A stretch of DNA of 7,126 bases from Magnetovibrio sp. (GTDB lineage Bacteria; Pseudomonadota; Alphaproteobacteria; Rhodospirillales; Magnetovibrionaceae): contig JAESUA010000120.1 in NCBI GenBank assembly GCA_016763255.1, forward strand, positions 1-7,126, in the 5' to 3' direction. The position numbers were made by a program, and so were the translations under genes. Below, piece after piece: positions 1 through 5,930 of this stretch. The notes below the pieces were generated by a model. That model saw only the letters and a list, made by a program, of their open reading frames with translations, did no database searches and was not told the origin of the DNA. Position 1 is the first letter of the stretch. Every line of letters begins with the position of its first letter.

Positions 1-180
1 AAAACCGGCCTGCACCGCACTGGCCAGCACCGGCACATCACAACTGGCGTGGCTGAGCGCGTGCCACGCCTTGCCCGCACCCAAAGACAGCCATATAGGC
101 GGGCTGGAGGATGGAAACGAGGCCATCCGCGGGCTTTTTGCGCGATGGGCTTGGCTCTCGGCTTGCTCCTGAGAAGACAT
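1..180 (-). CDS. umuD: UmuD-like SOS mutagenesis protein, N-terminal part (runs off left edge)
   Basis: The minus strand is open for exactly 60 codons from an ATG at 180 to the window edge. The last visible residues, VPVLASAVQAGF, match the segment of UmuD/LexA-family proteins that precedes the self-cleavage site; in E. coli UmuD this reads VQCGF and is cut between Cys and Gly. Here the predicted scissile bond is Ala58-Gly59. UmuD proteins are RecA-stimulated self-cleaving partners of the Y-family polymerase UmuC in error-prone lesion bypass. The Ser-Lys dyad would lie beyond the edge and cannot be checked. The first 45 or so residues are rich in Ser, Ala and Pro and show no winged helix, which argues against LexA itself. 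This N-terminus is longer than that of E. coli UmuD. The ATG at 180 is chosen because AGAGGA lies 9 bases upstream; an internal ATG at 126 lacks one. A LexA box upstream independently supports an SOS role. I would expect umuC beyond the left edge, but this is inference. Confidence 0.68.
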   Translation of the reverse strand, partial: MSSQEQAESQAHRAKSPRMASFPSSSPPIWLSLGAGKAWHALSHASCDVPVLASAVQAGF

Positions 181-214
181 GGCTGCAGTTCCTCTTGCTT
201 GCTAGATGGAAACA

Positions 215-229
215 GAACAAAGCAAGAAC
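215..229 (-). promoter_or_regulatory. LexA-binding SOS box of alphaproteobacterial type
   Basis: The plus strand reads GAACAAAGCAAGAAC, and the minus strand reads GTTC-N7-GTTC. This is an exact match to the direct-repeat SOS box known from alphaproteobacteria such as Rhodobacter, Caulobacter and Sinorhizobium, and it differs from the palindromic CTG-N10-CAG box of gammaproteobacteria. It ends 34 bases before the ATG of the umuD-like gene, where a repressor would cover the promoter. It also lies in the divergent spacer facing the ald remnant, but it is much closer to the umuD-like gene. Confidence 0.85.
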
Positions 230-340
230 GTAACACAACTACAGCCGCCTATCAAGAACCCACCCCTTGCCCATATCCAACCTTGCAAACACCCCCTTCG
301 CGTTCATACTTAAAAGAGAAGGAAAAATGTTTTAACAATG

Positions 341-346
341 AGGAGG
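341..346 (+). promoter_or_regulatory. Intact ribosome binding site of the ald remnant
   Basis: AGGAGG lies 6 bases before the ATG at 353. It is a near-ideal Shine-Dalgarno site, so the remnant could still be translated for 37 codons until its first stop. A weak promoter candidate lies upstream (TTGCAA at 283-288, 16-base spacer, CATACT at 305-310); it matches consensus poorly and is not claimed separately. Confidence 0.7.
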
Positions 347-352
347 TGTGTG

Positions 353-613
353 ATGCTCATTGGAACCCCAAAAGAAACCCAGATGGGTGAGTTCCGCATC
401 GGCCTGACGCCCGCCAGCGTGCGCGAAGCCATCGGGCGCAGCGCGGTGTCGCACACCTCGACCTAGGCGCTCAACAACGCCACTTTGCCGTTTGTCCTCG
501 CCATTGCCGATAAGCGCCCACTCTAAACCATGGAAGGAAAAATCACCTACCAGGCGGTGGCCGAGGCCCAGGGCCTCGCCTTCACCGCGCCGAAGGGTGT
601 GATCGGCCTTTAA
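353..613 (+). pseudogene. ald: Alanine dehydrogenase remnant with internal deletions and two stops
   Basis: Alanine dehydrogenase reversibly deaminates L-alanine to pyruvate with NAD; the intact enzyme has about 370 residues. Here one frame of 87 codons carries only the two ends of the protein. Codons 1-26 (MLIGTPKE, then FRIGLTPASVREA) are the family N-terminus. Codons from about 28 on (AVSHTST, stop, ALNNATLPFVLAIADK, then after a second stop GKITYQAVAEAQGL) are the family C-terminus. About 270 residues between them, including the NAD-binding and catalytic core, are gone. A second smaller deletion falls after ADK, where the family normally has another 15 or so residues. The first stop is TAG at 464-466, where relatives often have Gln, so a CAG to TAG change is likely. 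The frame is still kept across both deletions, and the natural stop at 611-613 remains. The product cannot be an active enzyme. The gene ends 13 bases from the stop of the convergent chemotaxis gene. Confidence 0.88.
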
Positions 614-626
614 CCACCACCGAGGA

Positions 627-2645
627 TTATGCGGGGCGAATTTCAGCCAAGAACGCTTCGGCACTGCGCGACAACTCATCGACCTGAATCACCAACGTAT
701 CCGACGCGACCTTCACTTCGTTCAGCGCCGAACGGGTACGGCTGGTGTCATCACTGACCGCAGCAATGCCGTGGGCCACATCCTGGGTACGATCCGATGC
801 CGAGGTGGCGTTATCGGCGATCGAGCGTGTGGCCATATCTTGCTGCTCAACGGCTTCGGCCACCGTCGCGCCAATTTCGCTCAGTTGCGAGATCGTTTCT
901 GAAATGATATCAACCGCATCCGATGTGGTGCCGGTGGCGGCCTGAATGCTTTCGATTTGCACCCGGATGTCTTCGGTCGCTTTGGTGGTTTGGGTGGCCA
1001 GGCTTTTGACCTCGTTGGCCACCACCGCAAAACCTTTGCCGGCCTCCCCAGCACGTGCGGCTTCGATGGTTGCGTTCAACGCCAACAGGTTGGTTTGCGA
1101 GGCTATGTCATTGATAAATTGTAAAATTTGACCAATTTTATCAACTGCTAGGGACAGTTCTTTGATTTTATCGGTAGCGTCAGATGCCTGCACCACGGCC
1201 GAATCAGAGATCATCGCCGATGATGCCATGCGGCTGGTGATGACGTTGATCGATTGGGACAGCTCGCTGGTTTGGCTCGACATGGTTGCCATGCCCGAAT
1301 TGGCGGTGTCGGCGGCACTGCTCACCGACTCAACCTGAACCGAGGTATCATCGGATATTTTCAACATCGAAGTGGTTGAGTTTTCAATCGATGACGTCGC
1401 CTGGGAAATCGAAGCCGCAACGCTGCCGATGCTTTTTTGAAAACGATCGGCCAACTCGTTGAGGGTCCGGTGACGATCTTCATCCGCCACACGCGCCAGC
1501 TCTTCTTCACGTTTATGCGCTTCGGCTTGTTGGTCGGTGGCGTGACGCAAAGATTCAGCCGCCGCGCCGATGTCCATAAACTCCGTCAGCATCGAAGATG
1601 TCACCACAACATCCGAATTTTTGCCTTCCACCAGGTCACGCAACAAGGTGCTGTAAGAATGCAACGGCCTTAAAATTTGATACTGAGACAAAATGCCGAG
1701 CACAATCAAGGACAGCAAAATAAGCCCGCCGCCACCGGCCAGGACCACCATCAAAAAATCTGTTTCCTCATTGATACGTTGGCTATCTGCGATGATGGCG
1801 TTGGAGGCCACGGTGGCCGAAGATACCAAACTGGCGACCGTTATCGCAATCTTGGCCTGGGCATCCTCGGTGGTTGCCTTGACCTCATTTTGTTTTTCGA
1901 CGATCTGCTTGTGCAAATCAATAATGGAAATCATGCCTTTTAATTCCGTCGTTAATTTATCCAGATCGACGAACGTTTCAGGCGAGTCTTCAAGTGCCGT
2001 TTCGGCCTCCGCCACACGGTTTACGGCCCCCCTAAAGTCACGAGTGTATTTTTTCAACCACCGCAAATCTTCAACATGCACGACGTTTTGAATGACCGAC
2101 TGGGCATCGCGCAGGGCCAGCAACAAAGATTGTGCGGCGATCAAGGCTTCGGTGTCTGCGGACAATTCATCCATCACCGGCGATACGCTCAAGGCCACAT
2201 CTTGAACCAACTTGGGCGCACGATTAACAATCATCTGTTGGATAGCGATCAGACGGTAACTTTCTGTCTTGGCGGCCAAGGCCAGACGCAACGCACCGAC
2301 TGCTTCTTCGATCATCGCTTTGTCTTCGACAACGTCCGAGTTCAACAGTGCAGAAGCATTTTTTTCAAACCGCGCGACCGCAGCCGAACGAGTCTCATCG
2401 TCTTGGGCTTGGATGGCATCTTGACCGGAACTGGACATATGTTCAGCCGCCATGGCAAGACGCTGTTGTTCGCTGGCGCGTGGCGCATTGATCGACTGCA
2501 TCTGCGTCATCGCACTGACCCGCATCAAGGTCGGCGCGGAAGCCGCAGCAACGGCAAGAACAACCATCGCCAAAACCGCACCGGCAACAATGGAAACGCG
2601 AGAAAGACTAACGCCTTTTCTAGGTACCTCTTCTGTATTATTCAT
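627..2645 (-). CDS. Methyl-accepting chemotaxis protein with large helical sensor domain
   Basis: A 672-residue inner-membrane chemoreceptor that controls the CheA kinase in response to a ligand. Transmembrane helix 1 lies at about residues 17-37 and transmembrane helix 2 at about 298-321. Between them is a periplasmic region of about 255 residues that looks almost wholly alpha-helical and has no Cys. A HAMP linker follows at about 321-375. The methyl-accepting signalling coiled coil runs from about 395 to 665, with the conserved hairpin tip at about 511-547 (IASQTNLLALNATIEAARAG, then GKGFAVVANEV). The C-terminus, FLAEIRPA, has no NWETF-type CheR-binding pentapeptide. The sensor is longer than a simple four-helix bundle and fits the size of a helical bimodular (HBM) domain; this assignment rests on length and helicity only. 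An in-frame ATG at 2672 exists, but I prefer 2645 because GGGGGAGG lies before it and the promoter would start transcription at about 2673. No che gene is adjacent, so it is an orphan receptor gene. Confidence 0.95.
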   Translation of the reverse strand: MNNTEEVPRKGVSLSRVSIVAGAVLAMVVLAVAAASAPTLMRVSAMTQMQSINAPRASEQQRLAMAAEHMSSSGQDAIQAQDDETRSAAVARFEKNASALLNSDVVEDKAMIEEAVGALRLALAAKTESYRLIAIQQMIVNRAPKLVQDVALSVSPVMDELSADTEALIAAQSLLLALRDAQSVIQNVVHVEDLRWLKKYTRDFRGAVNRVAEAETALEDSPETFVDLDKLTTELKGMISIIDLHKQIVEKQNEVKATTEDAQAKIAITVASLVSSATVASNAIIADSQRINEETDFLMVVLAGGGGLILLSLIVLGILSQYQILRPLHSYSTLLRDLVEGKNSDVVVTSSMLTEFMDIGAAAESLRHATDQQAEAHKREEELARVADEDRHRTLNELADRFQKSIGSVAASISQATSSIENSTTSMLKISDDTSVQVESVSSAADTANSGMATMSSQTSELSQSINVITSRMASSAMISDSAVVQASDATDKIKELSLAVDKIGQILQFINDIASQTNLLALNATIEAARAGEAGKGFAVVANEVKSLATQTTKATEDIRVQIESIQAATGTTSDAVDIISETISQLSEIGATVAEAVEQQDMATRSIADNATSASDRTQDVAHGIAAVSDDTSRTRSALNEVKVASDTLVIQVDELSRSAEAFLAEIRPA

Positions 2646-2655
2646 AATTATGTAA

Positions 2656-2663
2656 CCTCCCCC
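2656..2663 (-). promoter_or_regulatory. Ribosome binding site that decides the chemoreceptor start
   Basis: The minus strand reads GGGGGAGG, 10 bases before the ATG at 2645. The site lies inside the codons that would be translated from the upstream ATG at 2672, which itself has no comparable site. This favours the shorter 672-residue product. Confidence 0.7.
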
Positions 2664-2679
2664 ATATCTCATTAAATAT

Positions 2680-2708
2680 AAAATATGCCAGGTGATTTAT
2701 TCTGTCAA
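2680..2708 (-). promoter_or_regulatory. Sigma70-type promoter of the chemoreceptor gene
   Basis: On the minus strand a perfect TTGACA (2708-2703) is followed by a 17-base spacer and TATTTT (2685-2680). Transcription would start near 2673 and give a leader of about 28 bases to the ATG at 2645. The flanks are AT-rich. The hexamers are of the housekeeping type, not the flagellar sigma28 type often seen for chemoreceptors. Confidence 0.7.
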
Positions 2709-2964
2709 TATACGCTCAGTAACTATAAATACATATTAAGTACAATTTTGATGTGTTTATATTTTATTGTTATTTACTTAGGCTTTAGCCCCCAAACAAA
2801 AGTAGTATACCCAATAAAAATCCATCGACAGGGCACGACACCCGATTAAAAGTAAATTCAAATACAGAGTGTGGGTGTGTATTAAATTGGGTGATTCACA
2901 CACAGATTTGCACTGATTTACGGAGGACATTTCGCAACAGTAGCAGCCCCGAAAGTGATCCGGA
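2709..2964. other. AT-rich spacer between fhs and the chemoreceptor gene
   Basis: About 250 bases with no convincing gene on either strand. Two weak stem-loops are visible: GGACT/AGTCC with a 5-base loop at 2962-2976, which includes the fhs stop, and GTGTGT/ACACAC with a 17-base loop at 2875-2903. Neither is followed by a run of U in the fhs transcript, so no intrinsic terminator can be called for fhs. The spacer may act as an untranslated tail of fhs plus upstream DNA of the chemoreceptor promoter. Confidence 0.5.
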
Positions 2965-4634
2965 CTAAAACAGTCCCTCAATCTCGCCATCCTCATTGAC
3001 CCGGATGTCTTCGGCTGAGGGCCGTTTGGGCAGGCCGGGCATGGTCATAATGTCGCCGCAGATGACCACCACAAATTCCGCCCCAGCAGACAGGCGCACG
3101 TCGCGGATCGGCACAACGTGATTGGCCGGCGCGCCAAGCAGGTCGGGGTCGGTGGAAAAGCTGTACTGGGTTTTGGCGATGCACACCGGCAGATCGCCGA
3201 AACCACCATCTTGATACATCTTAAATTTGGTGCGGATTTTTTTGTCGGCGATCACCCCTTGGGCACCGTAAATCATACGCGCGATGGTGCGGGTTTTGTC
3301 CCACAGCGGCATGTTGTCGGGATAGAGGGTGCGAAATTCAGATGTTTCGCTGCCGACCACCCTAACCATCGCTTTGGCCAACGCCTCGGCCCCTGCACCA
3401 CCGTCGGCGTGGTGGGTGCAGGTGATGGCTTCGACCTCCAATTCCGCACAGCGTTGTCGCAGCAGTTCGACCTCTGCATCCGTATCTTCGGCAAAACGGT
3501 TGAGCGCCACCACCACCGGCACTCCGAAGTGCTGAAGGTTTTCGACGTGACGGTTCATGTTCTCAAAGCCCTTGATCAGCGCCCCTTCATTGGCATGGGT
3601 GTATTCGCCTTTTTTCGCCCCACCTTGCATTTTCAAAGCCCGCAGGGTTGCGACCAGCACCACCGCGGCGGGTTCAAGCCCGCCCTTACGACATTTGATA
3701 TTGAAGAATTTTTCGGCCCCAAATCGGCACCAAAACCGGCTTCGGTGACCACAAAATCAGCACACTTCAGCGCCAACTTGGTGGCAATCAAAGAGTTACA
3801 GCCGTGGGCAATATTGGCAAACGGACCACCATGCACGAACGCCGGGGTGCCTTCCAAGGTCTGTACCAAATTGGGTTTGAGGGCATCTTTCAACAACGCC
3901 GTCATCGCCCCTTGGGCGTTGATTTCACGGGCATGGACGAACCGACGCTGTTCCATATCCTGGCCGATGATGATGTTGCCGAGCCTGCGCTGCAGATCGT
4001 TAAGGTCACTCGCAAGGCACAAGATGGCCATGATCTCGGAAGCGGCGGTGATGTCGAAGCCACCTTCGCGCGGCGCACCGTTGGGCACCCCGCCGAGGCT
4101 GGTAACCAACTGGCGCAAGGAGCGATCGTTCATGTCGACTGAACGCCGCCAACTGATGCGGCGATTATCCAGCCCCAAGTCCTTGCGCCAATAAACCGCA
4201 TTGTCGATCAGCGCGGCGAGCAGGTTATTGGCCGCCGCGATGGCATGGAAATCACCGGTAAAATGCAGGTTGATGTCTTCCATGGGGATAACCTGGGCAT
4301 AGCCGCCACCGGCTGCGCCACCCTTCATGCCAAAGCACGGGCCAAGGCTGGGTTCACGCAAACAGATCGCGGTTCTTTTGCCGATGCGCGACAATCCATC
4401 GCCCAGGCCCACCGTGGTGGTGGTCTTACCCTCACCCGCAGGCGTCGGGGTGATGGCGGTGACCAAGATCAAGCGGCCATTTTCACGACCGTTGGCCCCC
4501 TCGATCCAATCCAGGGTGACCTTGGCCTTATCTTCGCCATAGCGCACCAAAGCGCTCGCGGGTATGCCAATTTTTTCGGCAATGTCATCGATGGGTTGGG
4601 GCGTGATGGCCCGCGCAATGTCCAGATCGTTCAT
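2965..4634 (-). CDS. fhs: Formate-tetrahydrofolate ligase, interrupted by one apparent frameshift
   Basis: The enzyme joins formate to tetrahydrofolate using ATP, giving 10-formyl-THF in cytosolic one-carbon metabolism. The first part (4634 to about 3717, 306 codons) has the ATP-binding loop [13 protein letters not shown] at residues 62-74 and the family signature around 95-128 ([14 protein letters not shown], then [15 protein letters not shown]). The conserved AGFGADLG at 299-306 comes next, and then the frame is lost and would stop at 3633. The next frame continues with the expected sequence ([15 protein letters not shown], then [14 protein letters not shown]) to the TAG at 2965. Adding one base at the C-run 3717-3720 gives 557 codons including the stop, the normal length of this family. 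All signature motifs are otherwise intact, so the damage is either very recent or a sequencing error. The ATG at 4634 fits the family N-terminus; the ribosome site is weak (GGGGA, 4 bases before). A promoter candidate lies upstream, and no folate gene is adjacent. If the shift is real, the product is a truncated inactive protein. Confidence 0.93.
3717..3720 (-). other. Frameshift site in fhs
   Basis: The plus strand has CCCC (GGGG on the coding strand) between the Leu of GADL and the codons for AEKFF. Family conservation needs one more base here, so that GAT TTG GGG GCC GAA AAA can be read. Both flanks match the enzyme right up to the run, which places the lesion within a few bases. Confidence 0.85.
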
Positions 4635-4655
4635 AATATCCCCAATCTCACCCGC

Positions 4656-4681
4656 AAAAAAAGCTCCCAGGGCACACGCCC
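4656..4681 (-). promoter_or_regulatory. Possible hairpin and U-run in the fhs leader
   Basis: In the predicted fhs leader the transcript would form GGGC-GUGU-GCCC (4681-4670) and then, 7 bases later, a run of seven U (4662-4656), about 20 bases before the start codon. It resembles a weak attenuator or pausing site. The stem is only 4 base pairs and sits away from the U-run, so it could be chance. No known folate riboswitch fold is recognisable. Confidence 0.22.
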
Positions 4682-4690
4682 CATATTTTT

Positions 4691-4719
4691 ATATAACCGT
4701 GCATTTTGATGGTGCGCAA
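4691..4719 (-). promoter_or_regulatory. Probable promoter of fhs
   Basis: On the minus strand TTGCGC (4719-4714), a 17-base spacer and TTATAT (4696-4691, overlapping TATATA) form a plausible sigma70 promoter. Transcription would begin near 4684, about 50 bases before the fhs ATG. A terminator just upstream (4743-4778) separates fhs from the regulator gene, so fhs needs its own promoter. Confidence 0.45.
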
Positions 4720-4742
4720 TCTCGAGCTTGAAAATGTCGTAC

Positions 4743-4778
4743 AAAAAAGCCGCCCCAAATATACGGAGCGGCTTTTTT
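4743..4778 (-). terminator. Rho-independent terminator, usable in both directions
   Basis: A perfect 11-base inverted repeat: AAAAAAGCCGC at 4743-4753 and GCGGCTTTTTT at 4768-4778, with a 14-base loop. In the minus direction it begins 20 bases after the stop of the XRE regulator gene and ends in six U, so it terminates that transcript. Because A- and T-runs flank both arms it could also stop plus-strand transcription, although no plus-strand gene feeds into it. Confidence 0.92.
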
Positions 4779-4797
4779 AAATTGAGATGACCCAGGA

Positions 4798-5259
4798 TTA
4801 CTTGGAACACACCCTTGCGGCTTCACGCATCAGTTCCAAGAAACGCTGACGCACCACCGTATCGTCGATCTGGTAGAACGTCCGCACAAGATCCAAGGTT
4901 TCACGACGATCGAGAATTTGTGCATCGGGCGCACTGGCCGGAATGGGCTTGCCTTTTTTGGCACCCTTTTCCGCGTAGGCCTTCAACTCATTAGTCATTT
5001 CATCGAAAAAATAAGAAATCGGAACACCGAGGATGCGACTAAATTCATACAACCGACCGGATCCGATACGGTTTGCCCCGCGTTCGTATTTTTGAATTTG
5101 TTGAAATGTCAGAGCAACCTTTTCACCAAGGTCCTTCTGGCTCATACCCAGCAAACCACGACGCGCCCGAATGCGCGCACCCACATGCGCATCAATCGGT
5201 GTGGGGCCATCTTTGGTTTTGCGCGGTGCTGTTTTTGCTACTGCTGCTGTTGCATTCAT
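4798..5259 (-). CDS. XRE-family helix-turn-helix regulator, PraR-like
   Basis: A 153-residue cytosolic DNA-binding protein. After a basic, Ala-rich N-terminus (1-20), a Cro/C1-type helix-turn-helix fills about residues 25-85 (HVGARIRARRGLLGMSQKDL, then the recognition-helix region TFQQIQKYERG, then LGVPISYFF). A Lys-rich linker at 91-106 leads to a helical C-terminal segment at 116-150 (ETLDLVRTFYQIDDTVVRQR, then LELMREAARV), probably for dimerisation. This architecture and length are those of a large alphaproteobacterial family that includes rhizobial PraR. Members often repress surface, biofilm or symbiosis genes, but the targets here are unknown. The ATG at 5259 is supported by AAGGTG 5 bases upstream. 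The gene is monocistronic: its own terminator follows and fhs starts beyond it. An inverted repeat about 75 bases upstream could be an autoregulatory operator. Confidence 0.9.
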   Translation of the reverse strand: MNATAAVAKTAPRKTKDGPTPIDAHVGARIRARRGLLGMSQKDLGEKVALTFQQIQKYERGANRIGSGRLYEFSRILGVPISYFFDEMTNELKAYAEKGAKKGKPIPASAPDAQILDRRETLDLVRTFYQIDDTVVRQRFLELMREAARVCSK

Positions 5260-5264
5260 TTTTT

Positions 5265-5270
5265 CACCTT
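5265..5270 (-). promoter_or_regulatory. Ribosome binding site of the XRE regulator
   Basis: The minus strand reads AAGGTG, 5 bases before the ATG at 5259. The leader around it is unusually A-rich, with runs of 8, 7 and 6 A on the coding strand between 5260 and 5297. This should leave the start region unstructured. Confidence 0.65.
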
Positions 5271-5332
5271 TTTTTTAGCTATTTACTACCTTTTTTTACC
5301 CTTCCCTATGCTCAATCATAAGCTGGAATGCC

Positions 5333-5359
5333 GCAGATTTCCGCATATTATTTATCTGC
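5333..5359. repeat. Inverted repeat upstream of the XRE regulator, possible operator
   Basis: GCAGAT at 5333-5338 and ATCTGC at 5354-5359 form a perfect 6-base inverted repeat with 15 bases between them. Nearby, TGGAATGC occurs twice in the same direction (5324-5331 and 5420-5427), and ATTCCA/TGGAAT forms another inverted repeat at 5398-5403 and 5420-5425. XRE repressors often bind such repeats near their own promoter. No clear promoter hexamers could be aligned with them, so the operator role is inference. Confidence 0.25.
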
Positions 5360-5744
5360 AACCAAAGCTCTATTGATCTCAACCCTTTATAGATAGAATT
5401 CCAAGGCCATACGACAACGTGGAATGCAGAAAATTCAAATATAGTTGGTTGGAAAAAGATTCGACAAGCACGCATCATTCAACCCCAACTTGCGCACTAA
5501 GTTTGCGTACAAGGCATATCACCCCTTCAATCTCAGGCCTTCCAGAAACACCAAAAATATAAATATGGCCAAATAACAGGGGAATAACAAAACAAATGAG
5601 CCCCAAGAGTACAGCGCATGTTTCGCATTCGACGGCATGCATGGTCGTTTGCGGTTACACCACCAGCAGGCTTGGCGTGCCCCTTGTATACGGTCATGAT
5701 AGATGGTGAGTGCATAACCATAAACAAAGCCAACGCTTGAACCT
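5360..5744. other. Spacer with no confident gene
   Basis: About 385 bases, AT-richer than the genes around it. No RNA gene, insertion-sequence end or promoter could be recognised. The only candidate is a weak minus-strand membrane-protein frame in the right part. The frame at 5296-5478 (minus) has no ribosome site or recognisable motif and is not accepted. Confidence 0.45.
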
Positions 5745-5782
5745 ATGATCGAACTGATTACACCTAACCGCGACTTACTCAA
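5519..5782 (-). CDS. Doubtful small membrane protein frame
   Basis: I do not recognise this frame. The minus-strand reading from a TTG at 5782 gives 87 residues with two hydrophobic segments: about residues 8-29 (GVISSIIGSSVGFVYGYALT) and 61-80 (SFVLLFPCYLAIFIFLVFLE). A basic loop with CWWC and a further Cys lies between them, and the C-terminus is LRLKG. The frame stays open back to an ATG at 5905, but that extension is antisense to the 57-residue gene and rich in Ser, Arg and Cys, as shadows usually are. No start has a good ribosome site. The two-helix pattern is the only positive evidence. It overlaps the start of the plus-strand gene at 5745 by 38 bases, and both cannot easily be expressed as drawn. 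Confidence 0.25.
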   Translation of the reverse strand: MSKSRLGVISSIIGSSVGFVYGYALTIYHDRIQGARQACWWCNRKRPCMPSNAKHALYSWGSFVLLFPCYLAIFIFLVFLEGLRLKG

Positions 5783-5918
5783 AACTGCATATGAGCGCGC
5801 ACCCGCACGTATGCAGCGTGATGATGAGCTAAAACAAAAGGTCGGATACATCATCAAAAAGCATCCCAACAAAAGCCTCAGCGTGATCCGCCGCTGGCTA
5901 CACAACGATCAAGTCTAA
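5745..5918 (+). CDS. Small basic helical protein, 57 residues, unknown function
   Basis: An ATG-to-TAA frame of 58 codons. The product starts MIELITPNRDLLKTAYERA and ends in an amphipathic stretch (DELKQKVGYIIKKHPNKSLS, then VIRRWLHNDQV). The pattern of alternating hydrophobic positions followed by P..(S/A)..VIR.WL recalls the C-terminal tail of the flagellar M-ring protein FliF, which binds FliG. The likeness is only in spacing and a few residues, so no function is assigned. The protein is soluble, with no signal peptide or Cys. No clear ribosome site precedes the ATG, and an in-frame stop at 5721-5723 rules out much extension. A second gene starts 12 bases after its stop and the FAD oxidase follows, so it may be the first gene of a short operon. 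The composition looks protein-like, but the lack of a ribosome site keeps confidence moderate. Confidence 0.5.
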   Translation: MIELITPNRDLLKTAYERAPARMQRDDELKQKVGYIIKKHPNKSLSVIRRWLHNDQV

Positions 5919-5930
5919 AAGGTTCTCCAG

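Noticed and set aside
38..238. A minus-strand frame in the same region as the umuD-like gene
   Set aside because: It is a shifted reading of the umuD-like coding sequence. Only the frame starting at 180 has a ribosome site, stays open to the edge and shows VQAGF.
49..390. A 113-codon plus-strand frame across the left part of the window
   Set aside because: It is antisense to the umuD-like gene, crosses the SOS box and the ald ribosome site, and shows no family motif.
2076..2675. A 199-codon plus-strand frame opposite the chemoreceptor
   Set aside because: It is an antisense shadow of the receptor sensor-coding region, with a His-, Gln- and Arg-rich composition and no motif.
2875..2903. GTGTGT/ACACAC stem-loop as a terminator for fhs
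   Set aside because: The stem is only 6 base pairs with a 17-base loop and no following U-run.
2778..2996. A 72-codon minus-strand frame downstream of fhs
   Set aside because: It starts inside the fhs C-terminus in another frame, has no ribosome site and ends in the AT-rich spacer.
3118..4194. A 358-codon plus-strand frame opposite fhs
   Set aside because: Despite its length, it is complementary to the conserved fhs sequence on both sides of the frameshift, and its composition is shadow-like. Fhs conservation explains the open frame.
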